64,000 nucleotides of DNA from Shewanella livingstonensis (GCF_003855395.1 NZ_CP034015.1:496001-560000), one strand, 5' to 3'. Counted from the stretch's first letter, positions 1 through 9,951 are shown. Made by a program: numbers and translations. Notes: generated from the sequence alone by a model not told the origin.

Positions 1-347
1 CCAATCACCATTCGCGACACTTCAATGTGCTCTTTTGATTGCAGATAGTTTATATCGTCACGTACTAACTGCTGTAACTGCGCATCTAAAGGCTGGTGTG
101 GGTGATATACCACAGTGGGTTGCGATAATGCTTGCTCCCATAAGTCTGTCATCAAGGTCATGACTAAGGCTTCTTTAGTCGCAAAGTGGTTATAGACTGT
201 TCGCTTAGACACTCCAGCCACTTCGGCTAGTTTATCCATACTTGTAGCCGCAACCCCTAATTCTTTAAAGGTTGTTCTGGCTGCTTCAATAATCGCAGCG
301 CGTTTAAGTTGGCTGCGTGTTGGTTTTTCTGTGTTCATTGGTTTCAT
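1..347 (-). CDS. TetR-family transcriptional regulator (C-terminus cut off by the window edge)
   Basis: Reading the minus strand gives a TetR-type N-terminal DNA-binding domain: a first helix with AAIIEAARTTFKELG, then the helix-turn-helix ATSMDKLAEVAGVSKRTVYNHFATKEAL. Only about 115 residues are present, so the ligand-binding domain is mostly missing. Two in-frame ATG codons exist (ending at 347 and 338) and neither has a strong ribosome binding site, so the start is uncertain. The gene is divergent from the metallo-beta-lactamase-fold gene at 444. A perfect palindrome and a related half-match lie between them, which suggests that this protein represses itself and that neighbour (inference). 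Confidence 0.85.
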   Translation of the reverse strand, partial: MKPMNTEKPTRSQLKRAAIIEAARTTFKELGVAATSMDKLAEVAGVSKRTVYNHFATKEALVMTLMTDLWEQALSQPTVVYHPHQPLDAQLQQLVRDDINYLQSKEHIEVSRMVI

Positions 348-367
348 CTAAGCTATCTTATCGTAAT

Positions 368-426
368 ATTTTACACTGAGTAGTTTACTTTTCAACAATG
401 GATTATTAAACTACACCGTGTAGTTT
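368..426. promoter_or_regulatory. Divergent promoter region with TetR-type palindromic operators
   Basis: Positions 408-426 form a perfect 19-bp palindrome, AAACTACAC-C-GTGTAGTTT. A second site at about 368-386 shares the right half (ACACTGAGTAGTTT against ACACCGTGTAGTTT) but has a degenerate left half. Both lie in the 96-bp gap between the divergent TetR gene and the gene at 444. The perfect site sits only 18 bp before the ATG at 444, a position expected for repression. The assignment to this TetR protein is inferred from position. Confidence 0.7.
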
Positions 427-443
427 ACTTTTGGAAGCGATAG

Positions 444-1553
444 ATGAAAATATTACTCAGTATCATATTAGTGCTAGTCACATTAATGGCTATTATTTGG
501 CTAAGTAAATATTGGTCTGCATCGCGTACGTCAAAAACGCAAATATTTAGTAACACAGAAACAGTCTATAAAGCCGATTTGAGTAGTTTATGGCCAATTG
601 CTAAAGCGTATTGGTCGACAAAGCGACAAGCGCCGATCCCTAAAGATGCGATTCCATTACAAACGTTAACTCCAGATATATTGGCGCAATCAACTGAAGA
701 TGCTGTATATCGATTAGGTCATTCAACGTTGTTAATGCGTATCGATGGCGAATATTTGTTAATCGACCCGGTATTTAGCCAGCGAGCCTCACCAGTACAA
801 TGGGCTGGACCAAAGCGTTTTCATCAATCGCCCATTAGTATTGCCGATTTACCAGCGATTAAAACCGTGATTATTAGCCACGATCATTATGATCATCTTG
901 ATAAAGCCGCCATTGAACAATTGGCTGCGAAAGTTGAGCATTTTGTTACGCCAACCAATGTGGGTAATCATCTTATTGCTTGGGGGGTTGCTCCTATTAA
1001 AGTCACCGAGCTTGAATGGTGGCAGTCTGTTGAGTTAACTGGCTTGAGCATTACCGCGACGCCAGCACAACATTTTTCTGGTCGTGGCTTGCTTGATAGC
1101 AATCAAACGTTATGGGCCAGTTGGGTTATTCAAGGCTTGCAGCACAAAGTATTCTTTAGCGGCGACAGTGGCTATTTTAATGGTTTTAAAAAAATTGGTG
1201 AGCGCTATGGGCCGTTTGATCTGAGCATGATTGAAACAGGCGCCTATAATGAATTGTGGAGCGATATCCACATGTTGCCAGAGCAGAGCTTACAAGCACA
1301 TATTGATGTTAATGCCAAAGCGATGATGCCGGTACATAATGGCACTTTCGATTTAGCCTTGCATGATTGGTTCGAACCTTTTGAACGTATTAATCAGTTA
1401 GCAAAACAGCACCATATTAGCTTGCTAACCCCTCGGTTTGGTCAGGCAGTGCTGTTGGCTAATCCGCAGGCTGACGAGTTATGGTGGCGGAGTATTATGG
1501 TGAATCCACAAAATACAGATGAATTAAATAAGCTTGTCATCAATAACAACTAA
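444..1553 (+). CDS. Membrane-anchored metallo-beta-lactamase-fold hydrolase (UlaG / NAPE-PLD-like)
   Basis: The protein has 369 residues. Residues 3-20 form one hydrophobic N-terminal segment, so the enzyme is probably anchored in the inner membrane with the catalytic domain outside. The zinc-binding signature HDHYDHLD is at residues 146-153, followed by a SGDSGYF stretch near 238 and a PVHNGTFDLA stretch near 300 that supply further metal ligands in this superfamily. The overall pattern resembles UlaG-like and N-acyl-phosphatidylethanolamine phospholipase D-like hydrolases. The substrate cannot be told from sequence. The gene stands alone and faces a TetR gene with operators close to its start, so it is probably derepressed by a ligand of that regulator. 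Confidence 0.85.
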   Translation: MKILLSIILVLVTLMAIIWLSKYWSASRTSKTQIFSNTETVYKADLSSLWPIAKAYWSTKRQAPIPKDAIPLQTLTPDILAQSTEDAVYRLGHSTLLMRIDGEYLLIDPVFSQRASPVQWAGPKRFHQSPISIADLPAIKTVIISHDHYDHLDKAAIEQLAAKVEHFVTPTNVGNHLIAWGVAPIKVTELEWWQSVELTGLSITATPAQHFSGRGLLDSNQTLWASWVIQGLQHKVFFSGDSGYFNGFKKIGERYGPFDLSMIETGAYNELWSDIHMLPEQSLQAHIDVNAKAMMPVHNGTFDLALHDWFEPFERINQLAKQHHISLLTPRFGQAVLLANPQADELWWRSIMVNPQNTDELNKLVINNN

Positions 1554-1876
1554 GTTAATGTATTAACAGTGAACATACATGAGCATTGTTAATAGATTAA
1601 TTTGGTCAACATGTTAACAAACAGTATTTTGAATGAACTAATAGATAGATTTTGTTTTATTACTCACTATAAAATTACAATTTGTTAACTTTTTAACTAT
1701 ATATAACTTAAGCTTATTATTTATTTACAATTTATTCTCATTAGGTTTGTTGTTTGAATTTTATACCTATGCGATAAAGTATATAGAAAATTTAACAGTT
1801 TAATTTTAGCTATTTTCAAATGAAATTCCTCAAGACCGAGGTGTCATATTGAAAATGAATTGGAGTAGGAGCACTC
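1554..1876. other. AT-rich intergenic region upstream of the RND efflux operon
   Basis: No open reading frame or RNA gene was recognised in these 323 bases. The stretch is very AT-rich with several TTAAC/GTTAAC words. It presumably holds the terminator of the gene before it and the promoter of the efflux operon. A GGAGTAGGAG ribosome binding site lies just before the ATG at 1877. No clear operator palindrome was seen. Confidence 0.4.
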
Positions 1877-3025
1877 ATGCACAAAGCATTGAAAGTCGCC
1901 GCAGTTATTTCTGCTGCATTATGGATTACCGCTTGTGGTAAAGGGGATGAAAATGCCCAATCACAGCAACCGCGACCACCTACACCCGTTGGCGTGATGA
2001 CAGTTGAGGCTATTTCGCAAGCGATTAAGGTTGAATTGCCTGGTCGCAGCCGTGCCTTTTTAGAAGCCGAAGTGCGTCCACAAGTGTCAGGTATTGTGAC
2101 TAAGCGTGCGTTTACGGAAGGGACTGAAGTTAAGCAAGGTCAGTCACTGTATCAAATTGATTCAGCAACCTATAAAGCGGCATTAGTGAGTGCAGAGGCC
2201 GATCTTGCTAGCGCAAATGCTGGATTAGCTTCAGCAAAAGCCAAAGCAGCTCGCTATGCAAAATTAGTTAAAACTAACGCAGTTAGCAAGCAAGACTTTG
2301 ATGAAACAGAAGCGGCTTACAAAGAAGCCCAAGCGGCAGTGACGGTGGCAAAAGCTGCCATTAACACCGCTAACATTAACCTTGAATACACAGAGGTTAA
2401 AGCGCCTATTTCTGGTCGCATCGGTAAGTCATCTGTTACTGCAGGCGCGTTAGTTACTGCTAATCAAAGTAATACCTTAGCGACAATTCAACAGCTTGAT
2501 CCGATTAATATCGACATTGTGCAGTCCAGCGCACACTTATTACGTTTAAAAGCAAATTTACGTTCAGGTCAGTTACTGAAAAGTGATAATGCTAAAGTGA
2601 CTTTAATGCTTGAAGATGGCAGCACATACGATCAACAAGGTACATTACAATTTGCTGAAGTAAATGTTGACGAAACTACTGGCTCAGTGACCCTACGAGC
2701 TGAGTTCCCTAACCCTGACGGTACCTTGTTACCCGGTATGTATGTTCGTGCGCTATTAAATGCAGGCCAAGACCCACAAGCTATTTTAGTGCCTCAACGC
2801 GCTATTACTCGTAACTCCAAAGGGCAAGCTGTTGCAATGATAGTCAATCAAGATAACAATGTTGAAATGCGCGTGGTACAAACCGCTGAAGTGATTGGTC
2901 ATCAATGGCGCATCGTTGATGGTTTGTCTGTTGGCGATAAATTAATTGTTGAAGGGTTACAAAAAATCCGCCCTGGAGCACCTGTTTCAGCACAGGTGTT
3001 AACAGCCGACCAACCACAAAAATAG
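1877..3025 (+). CDS. RND efflux periplasmic adaptor lipoprotein (membrane fusion protein, AcrA/MexA family)
   Basis: This 382-residue protein links an inner-membrane RND pump to an outer-membrane channel. The N-terminus is a lipoprotein signal ending in the lipobox ITAC, with Cys20 as the predicted lipidated residue. Then come the barrel-sandwich strand (VRPQVSGIVTKRAFTEG), an alanine-rich helical hairpin (about residues 95-165), the return lipoyl half (VKAPISGRIGKSSVTAG) and a beta-barrel domain (PGMYVRALL). It is followed after 9 bp by the pump gene, forming a two-gene operon. No outer-membrane partner is present, so a TolC-type channel encoded elsewhere is probably used. Substrate range is unknown. 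Confidence 0.95.
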   Translation: MHKALKVAAVISAALWITACGKGDENAQSQQPRPPTPVGVMTVEAISQAIKVELPGRSRAFLEAEVRPQVSGIVTKRAFTEGTEVKQGQSLYQIDSATYKAALVSAEADLASANAGLASAKAKAARYAKLVKTNAVSKQDFDETEAAYKEAQAAVTVAKAAINTANINLEYTEVKAPISGRIGKSSVTAGALVTANQSNTLATIQQLDPINIDIVQSSAHLLRLKANLRSGQLLKSDNAKVTLMLEDGSTYDQQGTLQFAEVNVDETTGSVTLRAEFPNPDGTLLPGMYVRALLNAGQDPQAILVPQRAITRNSKGQAVAMIVNQDNNVEMRVVQTAEVIGHQWRIVDGLSVGDKLIVEGLQKIRPGAPVSAQVLTADQPQK

Positions 3026-3034
3026 GGAATAATT

Positions 3035-6000
3035 ATGGCTCGCTTTTTTATTGACCGCCCTATTTTTGCTTGGGTGATTGCATTATTAATTATGCTTGCA
3101 GGTGTGCTAGCCATTAAAGGCTTGCCCATTGCACAGTATCCAAGTATTGCACCGCCAACTGTGGTGATCAGTGCTTTCTATCCAGGTGCTTCGGCTAAAA
3201 CCATGGAAGACACGGTTACTCAGGTGATTGAGCAGCGCATGACCGGGCTGGATAATTTACGTTATATCTCATCGACCAGTGACAGTTTTGGTAATGCGAA
3301 GATTACTCTAACGTTTAACGCTGAGGCCGATCCCGATATTGCTCAAGTTCAAGTTCAGAACAAGCTGCAAGCGGCTACCCCATTATTACCGACTGAAGTT
3401 CAGCAACAAGGTGTACAAGTTAACAAGTCCAGCTCGGGCTTTTTAATGGTACTTGGTTTTGTGTCTTCTGATGGTTCAATGGGTAAAAGCGATATTTCCG
3501 ATTATGTTGCTGCCAATGTGCAAGACCCAATGAGTCGTGTACCTGGTGTGGGTGAGTTAACACTTTTTGGTGCGCAGTACGCAATGCGTATTTGGTTAGA
3601 CCCGCTTAAGTTAACCCAATATAAACTAACCAGTATTGATGTTATTGCTGCTATTCGTGAGCAAAACGCTCAAATATCAGCAGGTCAATTAGGTGGTGCG
3701 CCTTCGGTTGCGGGCCAAGAGCTTAACGCGACCGTATCAGCACAAAGCCGATTACAAACCCCAGAGCAATTTAAGAAAATTATTGTTAAATCTGATTTAT
3801 CAGGCGCTAACGTTTATTTAGCTGATGTTGCCAGAGTTGAATTAGGCGCAGAAAGCTACGCAGTAGACTCATATTATAATGGTAAGCCAGCATCTGGTTT
3901 AGCGTTTAAGTTAGCTACCGGCGCGAATGCGTTAGATACTTCAGAGGGTATTAAAGCCAAAGTTAATGAGATGAAAGAGTTTTTTCCTCAAGGGCTTGAA
4001 GTGGTTTATCCCTATGATACTACACCGTTCGTTGAGCAATCAATTGAAGGTGTGGTTCACACATTGATAGAAGCCATTGTGTTGGTTTTCTTGATTATGT
4101 ATCTGTTTTTACAAAATTTTAGAGCCACACTTATACCTACTATTGCTGTACCAGTAGTATTGCTAGGTACGTTTGCTGTGTTATCTGCAGCCGGTTTCAC
4201 CATCAATACCTTAACCATGTTCGCCATGGTATTGGCTATTGGTTTGCTGGTGGACGATGCGATTGTGGTGGTTGAAAACGTTGAACGTGTGATGTCGGAA
4301 GAAGGCTTAAGTCCGCTGGAAGCCACCCGTAAATCGATGGACCAAATCACCAGTGCCTTAGTCGGTATTGGTTTGACCTTGTCTGCGGTATTTGTGCCAA
4401 TGGCCTTTATGTCGGGCTCTACCGGAGTCATTTATCGCCAGTTCTCCATCACCATTGTATCTGCAATGGCCTTATCGGTATTTGTCGCAATCGTGTTAAC
4501 TCCGGCATTATGTGCCACCATGTTAAAGCCTGTTAAAAAAGGCCATACCTACGCAGATACTGGATTCTTTGGTTGGTTTAACCGCAAGTTCGATGCTATG
4601 ACCTCGCGTTACGAGTCTAGTGTTGGCAGTATTCTTAAGCGTTCTTTTAGAGTCATGCTGATTTACGTTGGTTTAGTTATCGCTGTAGGTTGGATTTTCT
4701 TACGCATGCCAACGGCATTCTTACCCGATGAAGACCAAGGTATCTTGTTCACTCAAGCTATTTTGCCAACCAACTCAACTCAAGAAAGCACAGTTAAGGT
4801 ATTAAAAGAGGTTTCTGATTATTACCTTACTGAAGAAAAAGATATTGTAAACTCAGTGTTTACCGTTGCCGGTTTTAGTTTTGCCGGTTCTGGCCAAAAC
4901 ATGGGTATCGCGTTTGTGAGTCTAAAAGATTGGTCTACGCGTGAAGCCCCTGGTGAAGATGTTAAATCATTAGCGGGTCGAGCTATGGGCCGCTTTATGC
5001 AAATAAAAGAGGCGTTAGTGTTTGCCTTTGTGCCGCCATCAGTTATTGAGCTGGGTACCGCAAACGGTTTTGATGTCTATCTAAAAGACTTAAATGGTCA
5101 AGGGCATGCCAAGTTAATTGAGACGCGTAATCAATTGTTAGGAATGGCCTCGCAAAACGCTAACCTTGTAGGAGTACGTCCCAACGGTCAGGAAGATGCG
5201 CCAATATATAAAATTAATGTCGATCACGCCAAATTACGTGCGTTAGACATTGATATTAATAGCGTCAATAGTGTGCTGGGTACGGCATGGGGTGGCTCGT
5301 ATGTGAATGACTTTATTGACCGCGGCCGAGTTAAAAAGGTTTATGTACAGGGTGATGCTAAATACCGTATGCAACCTGGCGACTTAGACACTTGGTATGT
5401 GCGGAATAACAATGGCGAAATGGTGCCGTTTTCGGCATTTTCATCAGGTGTATGGGAATTTGGTTCGCCACAGTTGCAGCGCTTTAACGGTGTTCCTGCG
5501 GTGAATATTCAGGGTGCGACAGTGCCTGGCTACAGTACCGGTGCAGCGATGGATGCATTAGAGGAAATGGCCAAACAGCTTCCTCCTGGGTACGGCTTAG
5601 AGTGGAATGGTTTATCTTACGAAGAGCGTTTGTCGGGTAACCAAGCGCCTGGTCTGTATGCCTTATCTATTTTAATTGTATTCTTGGTTCTAGCGGCATT
5701 GTATGAAAGCTGGTCGGTACCGTTATCGGTAATTTTAGTGGTACCACTAGGGATTATTGGTGCGCTACTGGCAATGAGTGCCCGCGGTTTACCTAACGAC
5801 GTATTCTTCCAAGTAGGCTTGTTAACCACGGTGGGCTTGGCGACGAAAAACGCCATCCTAATTGTCGAATTTGCTAAAGAATACTACGAAAAAGGATCGG
5901 GACTCATTGAGGCAACTCTGCACGCAGTACGAGTGCGTTTACGCCCAATCTTAATGACCTCTTTAGCATTCGGTCTTGGTGTTGTGCCATTAGCAATTAG

Positions 6001-6190
6001 CTCGGGTGTAGGCTCTGGTAGCCAAAATGCCATCGGTACAGCGGTATTGGGCGGTATGATGACATCTACCTTCTTAGGTATCTTCTTTGTGCCGTTGTTC
6101 TTTGTGGTAGTTGAGCGCATTTTCAGTAAGCGTGAAAAACCCACAGAAGAGGAAGATGAAAAAGTCGATAACGATAGAAAAGATATTTAA
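3035..6190 (+). CDS. RND multidrug efflux permease (HAE1 family, AcrB/MexB-like)
   Basis: The 1051-residue length is the normal size for an HAE1 proton-driven efflux pump. The start [20 protein letters not shown] is the usual first transmembrane segment. The proton-relay aspartates are seen in [14 protein letters not shown] (transmembrane helix 4) and the essential lysine in [16 protein letters not shown] (helix 10). Two large periplasmic loops follow helices 1 and 7, as expected. The pump would assemble as a trimer with the adaptor encoded 9 bp upstream. The gene is intact and ends in an acidic, charged tail. A rho-independent terminator follows immediately. Confidence 0.97.
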   Translation: MARFFIDRPIFAWVIALLIMLAGVLAIKGLPIAQYPSIAPPTVVISAFYPGASAKTMEDTVTQVIEQRMTGLDNLRYISSTSDSFGNAKITLTFNAEADPDIAQVQVQNKLQAATPLLPTEVQQQGVQVNKSSSGFLMVLGFVSSDGSMGKSDISDYVAANVQDPMSRVPGVGELTLFGAQYAMRIWLDPLKLTQYKLTSIDVIAAIREQNAQISAGQLGGAPSVAGQELNATVSAQSRLQTPEQFKKIIVKSDLSGANVYLADVARVELGAESYAVDSYYNGKPASGLAFKLATGANALDTSEGIKAKVNEMKEFFPQGLEVVYPYDTTPFVEQSIEGVVHTLIEAIVLVFLIMYLFLQNFRATLIPTIAVPVVLLGTFAVLSAAGFTINTLTMFAMVLAIGLLVDDAIVVVENVERVMSEEGLSPLEATRKSMDQITSALVGIGLTLSAVFVPMAFMSGSTGVIYRQFSITIVSAMALSVFVAIVLTPALCATMLKPVKKGHTYADTGFFGWFNRKFDAMTSRYESSVGSILKRSFRVMLIYVGLVIAVGWIFLRMPTAFLPDEDQGILFTQAILPTNSTQESTVKVLKEVSDYYLTEEKDIVNSVFTVAGFSFAGSGQNMGIAFVSLKDWSTREAPGEDVKSLAGRAMGRFMQIKEALVFAFVPPSVIELGTANGFDVYLKDLNGQGHAKLIETRNQLLGMASQNANLVGVRPNGQEDAPIYKINVDHAKLRALDIDINSVNSVLGTAWGGSYVNDFIDRGRVKKVYVQGDAKYRMQPGDLDTWYVRNNNGEMVPFSAFSSGVWEFGSPQLQRFNGVPAVNIQGATVPGYSTGAAMDALEEMAKQLPPGYGLEWNGLSYEERLSGNQAPGLYALSILIVFLVLAALYESWSVPLSVILVVPLGIIGALLAMSARGLPNDVFFQVGLLTTVGLATKNAILIVEFAKEYYEKGSGLIEATLHAVRVRLRPILMTSLAFGLGVVPLAISSGVGSGSQNAIGTAVLGGMMTSTFLGIFFVPLFFVVVERIFSKREKPTEEEDEKVDNDRKDI

Positions 6191-6208
6191 TTTTTTATAT
6201 TGTTGATT

Positions 6209-6237
6209 AAAAAAGCCCAGTTTTACTGGGCTTTTTT
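6209..6237 (+). terminator. Rho-independent terminator of the RND efflux operon
   Basis: The inverted repeat AAAAGCCCAG-TTTTA-CTGGGCTTTT is followed by a T-run, 20 bp after the pump stop codon. It is a strong intrinsic terminator and could act in both directions. Confidence 0.9.
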
Positions 6238-6607
6238 GTGACTATTGTTTCTCTATTGATGCGGATGACTATAAATAGCGTTAATGGTGTTAAGTCAGCA
6301 TTATTAAACAATATTTTGACTACTTTATTAAGGGAAACTGCAAGAGTGTTTAAAAAACATTCTTATAAAAATGCTTTTAGGTAGTTGATAAAGTTAAAGA
6401 TTAAAATTTGATCTGTACAATGTTTAACCGCGCCAGTGCTGTTGTTTGTGTTATAGTTAAGATCTGAATCAAAACAGGTTATTAACATCTATTGATGTTT
6501 GGCTTACTCTTTTGTGGTTTATTTTTAGCAAAGGTATCGCCGATAAAGATGAACTTTTGATTAAATAATGATTATGATAGTGAATAACAATAATAAAGGA
6601 TGTCACC
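6238..6607. other. Intergenic region before the LemA-like gene
   Basis: No gene was recognised in this stretch. It carries AT-rich promoter-like sequence. Near 6563-6585 there is a run, AATAATGATTATGATAG, that loosely resembles a Fur box but matches too imperfectly to call. A ribosome binding site (AAAGGATG) precedes the ATG at 6608. Confidence 0.3.
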
Positions 6608-7147
6608 ATGCAGGTGCTTTTTATAAGCTTCACTTTAGCCGCTATTCTGGTTTATCTTTGGTATGCCAGTTTACTCAAAAAACGTACTTCAGCCATTGAA
6701 GCGCTAAAAGTGATCGACTCAAAAATTGATAAAAGACTGACATTATTTACCGAGCTATGTCAGGAAAAACCATCTTATCCACGCCCTTTAACAGATGATC
6801 AACAAGCCCAGCTGGAGTTACTAAAACAGTTACAGCCTGAACATGATTGGGAACAACCGATTGAAGAGTCAAATATGGCTGGTGGTTCGTTGTCTGTATC
6901 GATAGCCGCTTGGCAACAGATTGATCAAGGTTTAGAAGCATTATTAGCCACCGTGAATAAAGATAAACTGAGTGCAGATCAGCTCGCCGAGTATATACAA
7001 CTAGAGCTCGACTTTGTGCATGCAGAAGACTTTTACCGCAAAGCAGTTGACGAGTTAAACAGTGGCGTAAAAATATTCCCAGGGTCTGCGGTGGCAAAAT
7101 TTGCCCGTATTGCGCCAATGCCAATATTCGATCAAGTGCAGGATTAG
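6608..7147 (+). CDS. LemA-like single-pass membrane protein
   Basis: The protein has 179 residues. Residues 3-18 are a hydrophobic anchor. The following stretch WYASLLKKRTSAIEALKVIDSKIDKR matches the LemA pattern in which a short membrane anchor is followed by a long helix with the VIDSKIDKR-type motif. The C-terminal stretch FYRKAVDELNSGVKIFPGSAVAK corresponds to the LemA pattern of an FYN...YN....FP helix. The middle is divergent and rich in acidic residues. LemA proteins are helical-bundle membrane proteins of poorly known role. The lytic transglycosylase gene starts 4 bp after the stop, which suggests co-transcription with a cell-envelope gene. Confidence 0.6.
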   Translation: MQVLFISFTLAAILVYLWYASLLKKRTSAIEALKVIDSKIDKRLTLFTELCQEKPSYPRPLTDDQQAQLELLKQLQPEHDWEQPIEESNMAGGSLSVSIAAWQQIDQGLEALLATVNKDKLSADQLAEYIQLELDFVHAEDFYRKAVDELNSGVKIFPGSAVAKFARIAPMPIFDQVQD

Positions 7148-7151
7148 TCCC

Positions 7152-8141
7152 ATGGGATGGCGTAATCGGCACACGCTATTCGGTATCGCTACGTTGTTGG
7201 CTTGTATTTGTGTTCCTATACAAGCCAAGCAAGTGGTTTATCCTGCTGTGGAAGACGTTGAAAAGCCGCAAATTAAAGCTAAGTATATTCCTCAGCAAGC
7301 CGCAGCAAAAAAGCAGTTATTGTTACAACAATCTCAAACTACCACCGCTGAAAATCACCCAGCGCCAACGATAGAAACATATAACGTGTTGAGTCGCCGC
7401 AACACTAAGCCTGCCGATGAGCAATCAATTAATGATCAGCTGTCGTTGAATGCTGGCTATGTGGGCGATAAGCAAAAACCGCGTACGTTAACCAATAATT
7501 ATTCGTTAACAAAAACGGGCTCAGTATCGAGTAAGCCTCGCGTTAAGGCCAGTTACTCCGAAAATGGTATTGTCAGTGATTTAGGCGTGGAAAAGCGTAA
7601 AGTATTTCAATACAAGCAAACCAATGGGGTGATGGTGTTTAGCGATCAACAACCGCTGGATGCAGACTACCAAGTATTATTGTACGAATGTTTTGCCTGC
7701 CGAGTCGATTCGGTTGTTGATTGGTATAAAATCCCACTATTTACCTCACCTTTTGCGACCGACGTTACGTTAGCCGCGCGCCAATATCAGCTTGACCCTG
7801 CGCTTATTCGAGCAGTAATTCATGCCGAGTCTGCTTTTAAAATGGGCGCGTTATCAAAGGCTGGTGCTAAAGGTTTGATGCAGTTAATGCCGGGCACTGC
7901 TAGCGATATGGGCGTAGATGATCCTTTTAATGCTCAACAAAATATTAGCGGTGGTAGTCGTTATCTTGCGCAGTTATTAAGTCAATTTAACGGCAACATT
8001 GACCTTGCGTGTGCAGCATACAATGCCGGCCCCACGACGGTGGTGCAATATCGCGGTATACCGCCCTATCCTGAAACACAAGCTTATGTGAAGCGCGTAA
8101 AAATATTATTAAAACGCTATCAAAAAGCATTAGCCAGTTAA
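7152..8141 (+). CDS. Lytic transglycosylase with SLT domain (MltC/Slt-type fold) and N-terminal DUF4124-like region
   Basis: The chosen ATG (7152) gives a signal peptide, MGWRNRHTLFGIATLLACICVPIQA, shown here by its ends only: a basic start, a hydrophobic core and the cleavage motif IQA. An upstream in-frame ATG at 7101 would overlap the LemA-like gene and spoil the signal. The middle has a FQYKQTNGVMVFSDQQPLD segment resembling DUF4124. The C-terminal SLT domain shows the catalytic glutamate in AVIHAESAF, then AKGLMQLMPGTASDMGV and CAAYNAGPTTV, all hallmark motifs. The enzyme would cleave peptidoglycan glycan strands in the periplasm, forming 1,6-anhydro-muramyl ends. Confidence 0.9.
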   Translation: MGWRNRHTLFGIATLLACICVPIQAKQVVYPAVEDVEKPQIKAKYIPQQAAAKKQLLLQQSQTTTAENHPAPTIETYNVLSRRNTKPADEQSINDQLSLNAGYVGDKQKPRTLTNNYSLTKTGSVSSKPRVKASYSENGIVSDLGVEKRKVFQYKQTNGVMVFSDQQPLDADYQVLLYECFACRVDSVVDWYKIPLFTSPFATDVTLAARQYQLDPALIRAVIHAESAFKMGALSKAGAKGLMQLMPGTASDMGVDDPFNAQQNISGGSRYLAQLLSQFNGNIDLACAAYNAGPTTVVQYRGIPPYPETQAYVKRVKILLKRYQKALAS

Positions 8142-8157
8142 TTTAAGGTATTTATTA

Positions 8158-9594
8158 ATGAACCATTTAATCCATAAAATTCAACCAAAACGTATCAAAC
8201 TCACCCCTAGTAACGGTTATTGTCTCGTGGGAATGGCCAGTTTATTGATATTAGGCGCGGTTTCTTTGCCTGCTTTGGCGACAGACAAGCAAGTTTTAGT
8301 CGCACCGTCGCAAGAAGATGTGCGTTTATATGATATTGCTACCGCACCCCAAGCACAGCGGATTGAACAAGACATTCGCACCTTAGTTGGTTTTGGGACT
8401 CGCCATACCTTGTCTGATACTACATCTGATGAGCAAGGTATTGGCGCGGCAAGACGTTGGATTGAAGCTGAATTTAATCGTATATCTAAAGAGTGTGGCG
8501 GCTGTTTAGAAGTGGTGACAGTGTCGAAAACAGTAGAAGGCAAGCGTATTGCACAGCCTACTGAAGTGGTTAACGTCATCGCGATTCAGCGCGGTAAAAC
8601 TGACCCTAAGCGCGTAGTCATGATGAGCGGTGACATTGATTCACGTGTTAGTGATGTGTTGGATGCTACCTCAATTTCTCCTGGTGCTAACGACAATGCA
8701 TCCGGTGTGGCAGGGGCGTTAGAAGCAGCGCGAGTGTTATCTAAATACCAATTTAATGGCACTATTGTGTATGCTGCGTTGTCGGGTGAAGAGCAAGGTT
8801 TGTATGGCGGCAATATTTTAGCTGACTATGCCAAAGCGCAAAATTGGCAGGTTCAAGCAGTATTAAATAATGACATGATTGGCAATATCTCTGGCATTAA
8901 TGGCGTGGTTAATAACAGCAGTGTGCGGGTGTTTTCTGAAGGTGTACGTTTTGCTGAAACCGCAGATGAAGCCAAAGAGCGTTATTTCAGTGGCGGCGAA
9001 AATGATTCTGCGTCACGCAATTTAGCCCGTAAAATTAAATCACTAGCCGACCAATACATGACGAACCTAGACGTAATGTTAGTGTATCGTCTCGACCGAT
9101 TTGGTCGTGGCGGGCATCATTTACCGTTTAATCAGGCTGGTTTGCCTGCCGTGCGGATTATGGAAACTAACGAAAACTATAATCGCCAACATCAAGACAT
9201 CCGAGTTGAAAACGGCATTGCGTATGGCGATGTGATTGACGGAGTAGACTTTGGTTTTACCGCCAAACTGACTGCGCTTAATGCGTTAAGTTTAGCGTCA
9301 CAAGCATGGGCGCCAGCGCCGCCAACCAAGGTTGCTGTAACCGGCCAAGTGTCACCGAGTACCACCTTAACGTGGGCAGCAAGTGACGATAAAACCGTTG
9401 TTGGTTATCGTGTTTATTGGCGTTTAACCACAGTGCCAGAATGGACTCATAGCCGCTATGTCGGCAAAGTGGATCAGTTTACCTTGGATAATATGGTTAT
9501 CGATAATTATTTGTTTGGTGTCGCGAGTGTCGCAGCGAATGGTAATGTTAGTCCAGTGGTATTCCCTGGTGCGGCAGGCGCGTTTTTTAAGTAA
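8158..9594 (+). CDS. Secreted M28-family metallopeptidase with C-terminal Fn3-like domain
   Basis: The 478-residue protein has an N-terminal signal segment (LVGMASLLILGAVSLPALA). The peptidase domain shows PGANDNASGVAGALEA (bridging Asp179), LSGEEQGLYGG (catalytic Glu pair 211-212), LNNDMIGN (Asp239) and RGGHHLPFNQAGLPAVR (His320/321). The first zinc ligand of M28 enzymes is a His in a GHxDS-type motif, but here the motif reads SGDIDS with Asp159 in that place. About residues 385-470 resemble a fibronectin type III domain (LTWAASDDKTVVGYRVYWR). It would act as an aminopeptidase-type exopeptidase in the periplasm or outside the cell, if the altered site is active. Confidence 0.88.
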   Translation: MNHLIHKIQPKRIKLTPSNGYCLVGMASLLILGAVSLPALATDKQVLVAPSQEDVRLYDIATAPQAQRIEQDIRTLVGFGTRHTLSDTTSDEQGIGAARRWIEAEFNRISKECGGCLEVVTVSKTVEGKRIAQPTEVVNVIAIQRGKTDPKRVVMMSGDIDSRVSDVLDATSISPGANDNASGVAGALEAARVLSKYQFNGTIVYAALSGEEQGLYGGNILADYAKAQNWQVQAVLNNDMIGNISGINGVVNNSSVRVFSEGVRFAETADEAKERYFSGGENDSASRNLARKIKSLADQYMTNLDVMLVYRLDRFGRGGHHLPFNQAGLPAVRIMETNENYNRQHQDIRVENGIAYGDVIDGVDFGFTAKLTALNALSLASQAWAPAPPTKVAVTGQVSPSTTLTWAASDDKTVVGYRVYWRLTTVPEWTHSRYVGKVDQFTLDNMVIDNYLFGVASVAANGNVSPVVFPGAAGAFFK

Positions 9595-9624
9595 TGCTCA
9601 GTCATACGTCAATAAATAACATCA

Positions 9625-9845
9625 AGGTCGTGGCGCTTCGCCCACACCCGACCAAGAAGGGGAAAACTGCTTCCCCCTCTTGGATCTCCCCCGCAGCTCC
9701 GACAAAGTGTTGATCCTCATAGCATAATAAAAATCGCCTAACGGCTCAGATGGTACATCCATGTACCCCTGAGCCCCTGTGCCATCATCCATGATGTCAC
9801 TACGGCATTTTCATCACGCTATTTCGGACACTTCGGACGGAGAAC
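9625..9845. repeat. Structured intergenic repeat (Shewanella-type dispersed element)
   Basis: The gap between the M28 gene and rlmJ is filled by a GC-richer block made of nested inverted repeats: CCAAGAAGGGG...CCCCCTCTTGG at about 9650-9685, GGCTCAG...CTGAGCC around 9744-9772 enclosing GGTACATCCATGTACC, and CATCATCCATGATG near 9783-9798. Such blocks recur between genes in Shewanella genomes as I recall them. The block probably forms long hairpins in RNA and may serve as a terminator for the two convergent genes. It contains no credible reading frame. Confidence 0.65.
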
Positions 9846-9951
9846 CATTGAGCCTGCAGGTTAATTCCATTTGAAATTTGTGTGTTATTTCAATAAAGAT
9901 AGTTAGGATCTGATACGACTATAAACTCACATCTTTTGCGGGTAGAAAGTC

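Noticed and set aside
4057..4431. Open frame on the minus strand inside the RND permease gene
   Set aside because: It lies opposite a well-supported conserved gene, and its sequence has no recognisable features or ribosome binding site.
6563..6585. Possible Fur-like site before the LemA-like gene
   Set aside because: It is in AT-rich sequence where partial matches are expected, and the target gene is not an iron gene.
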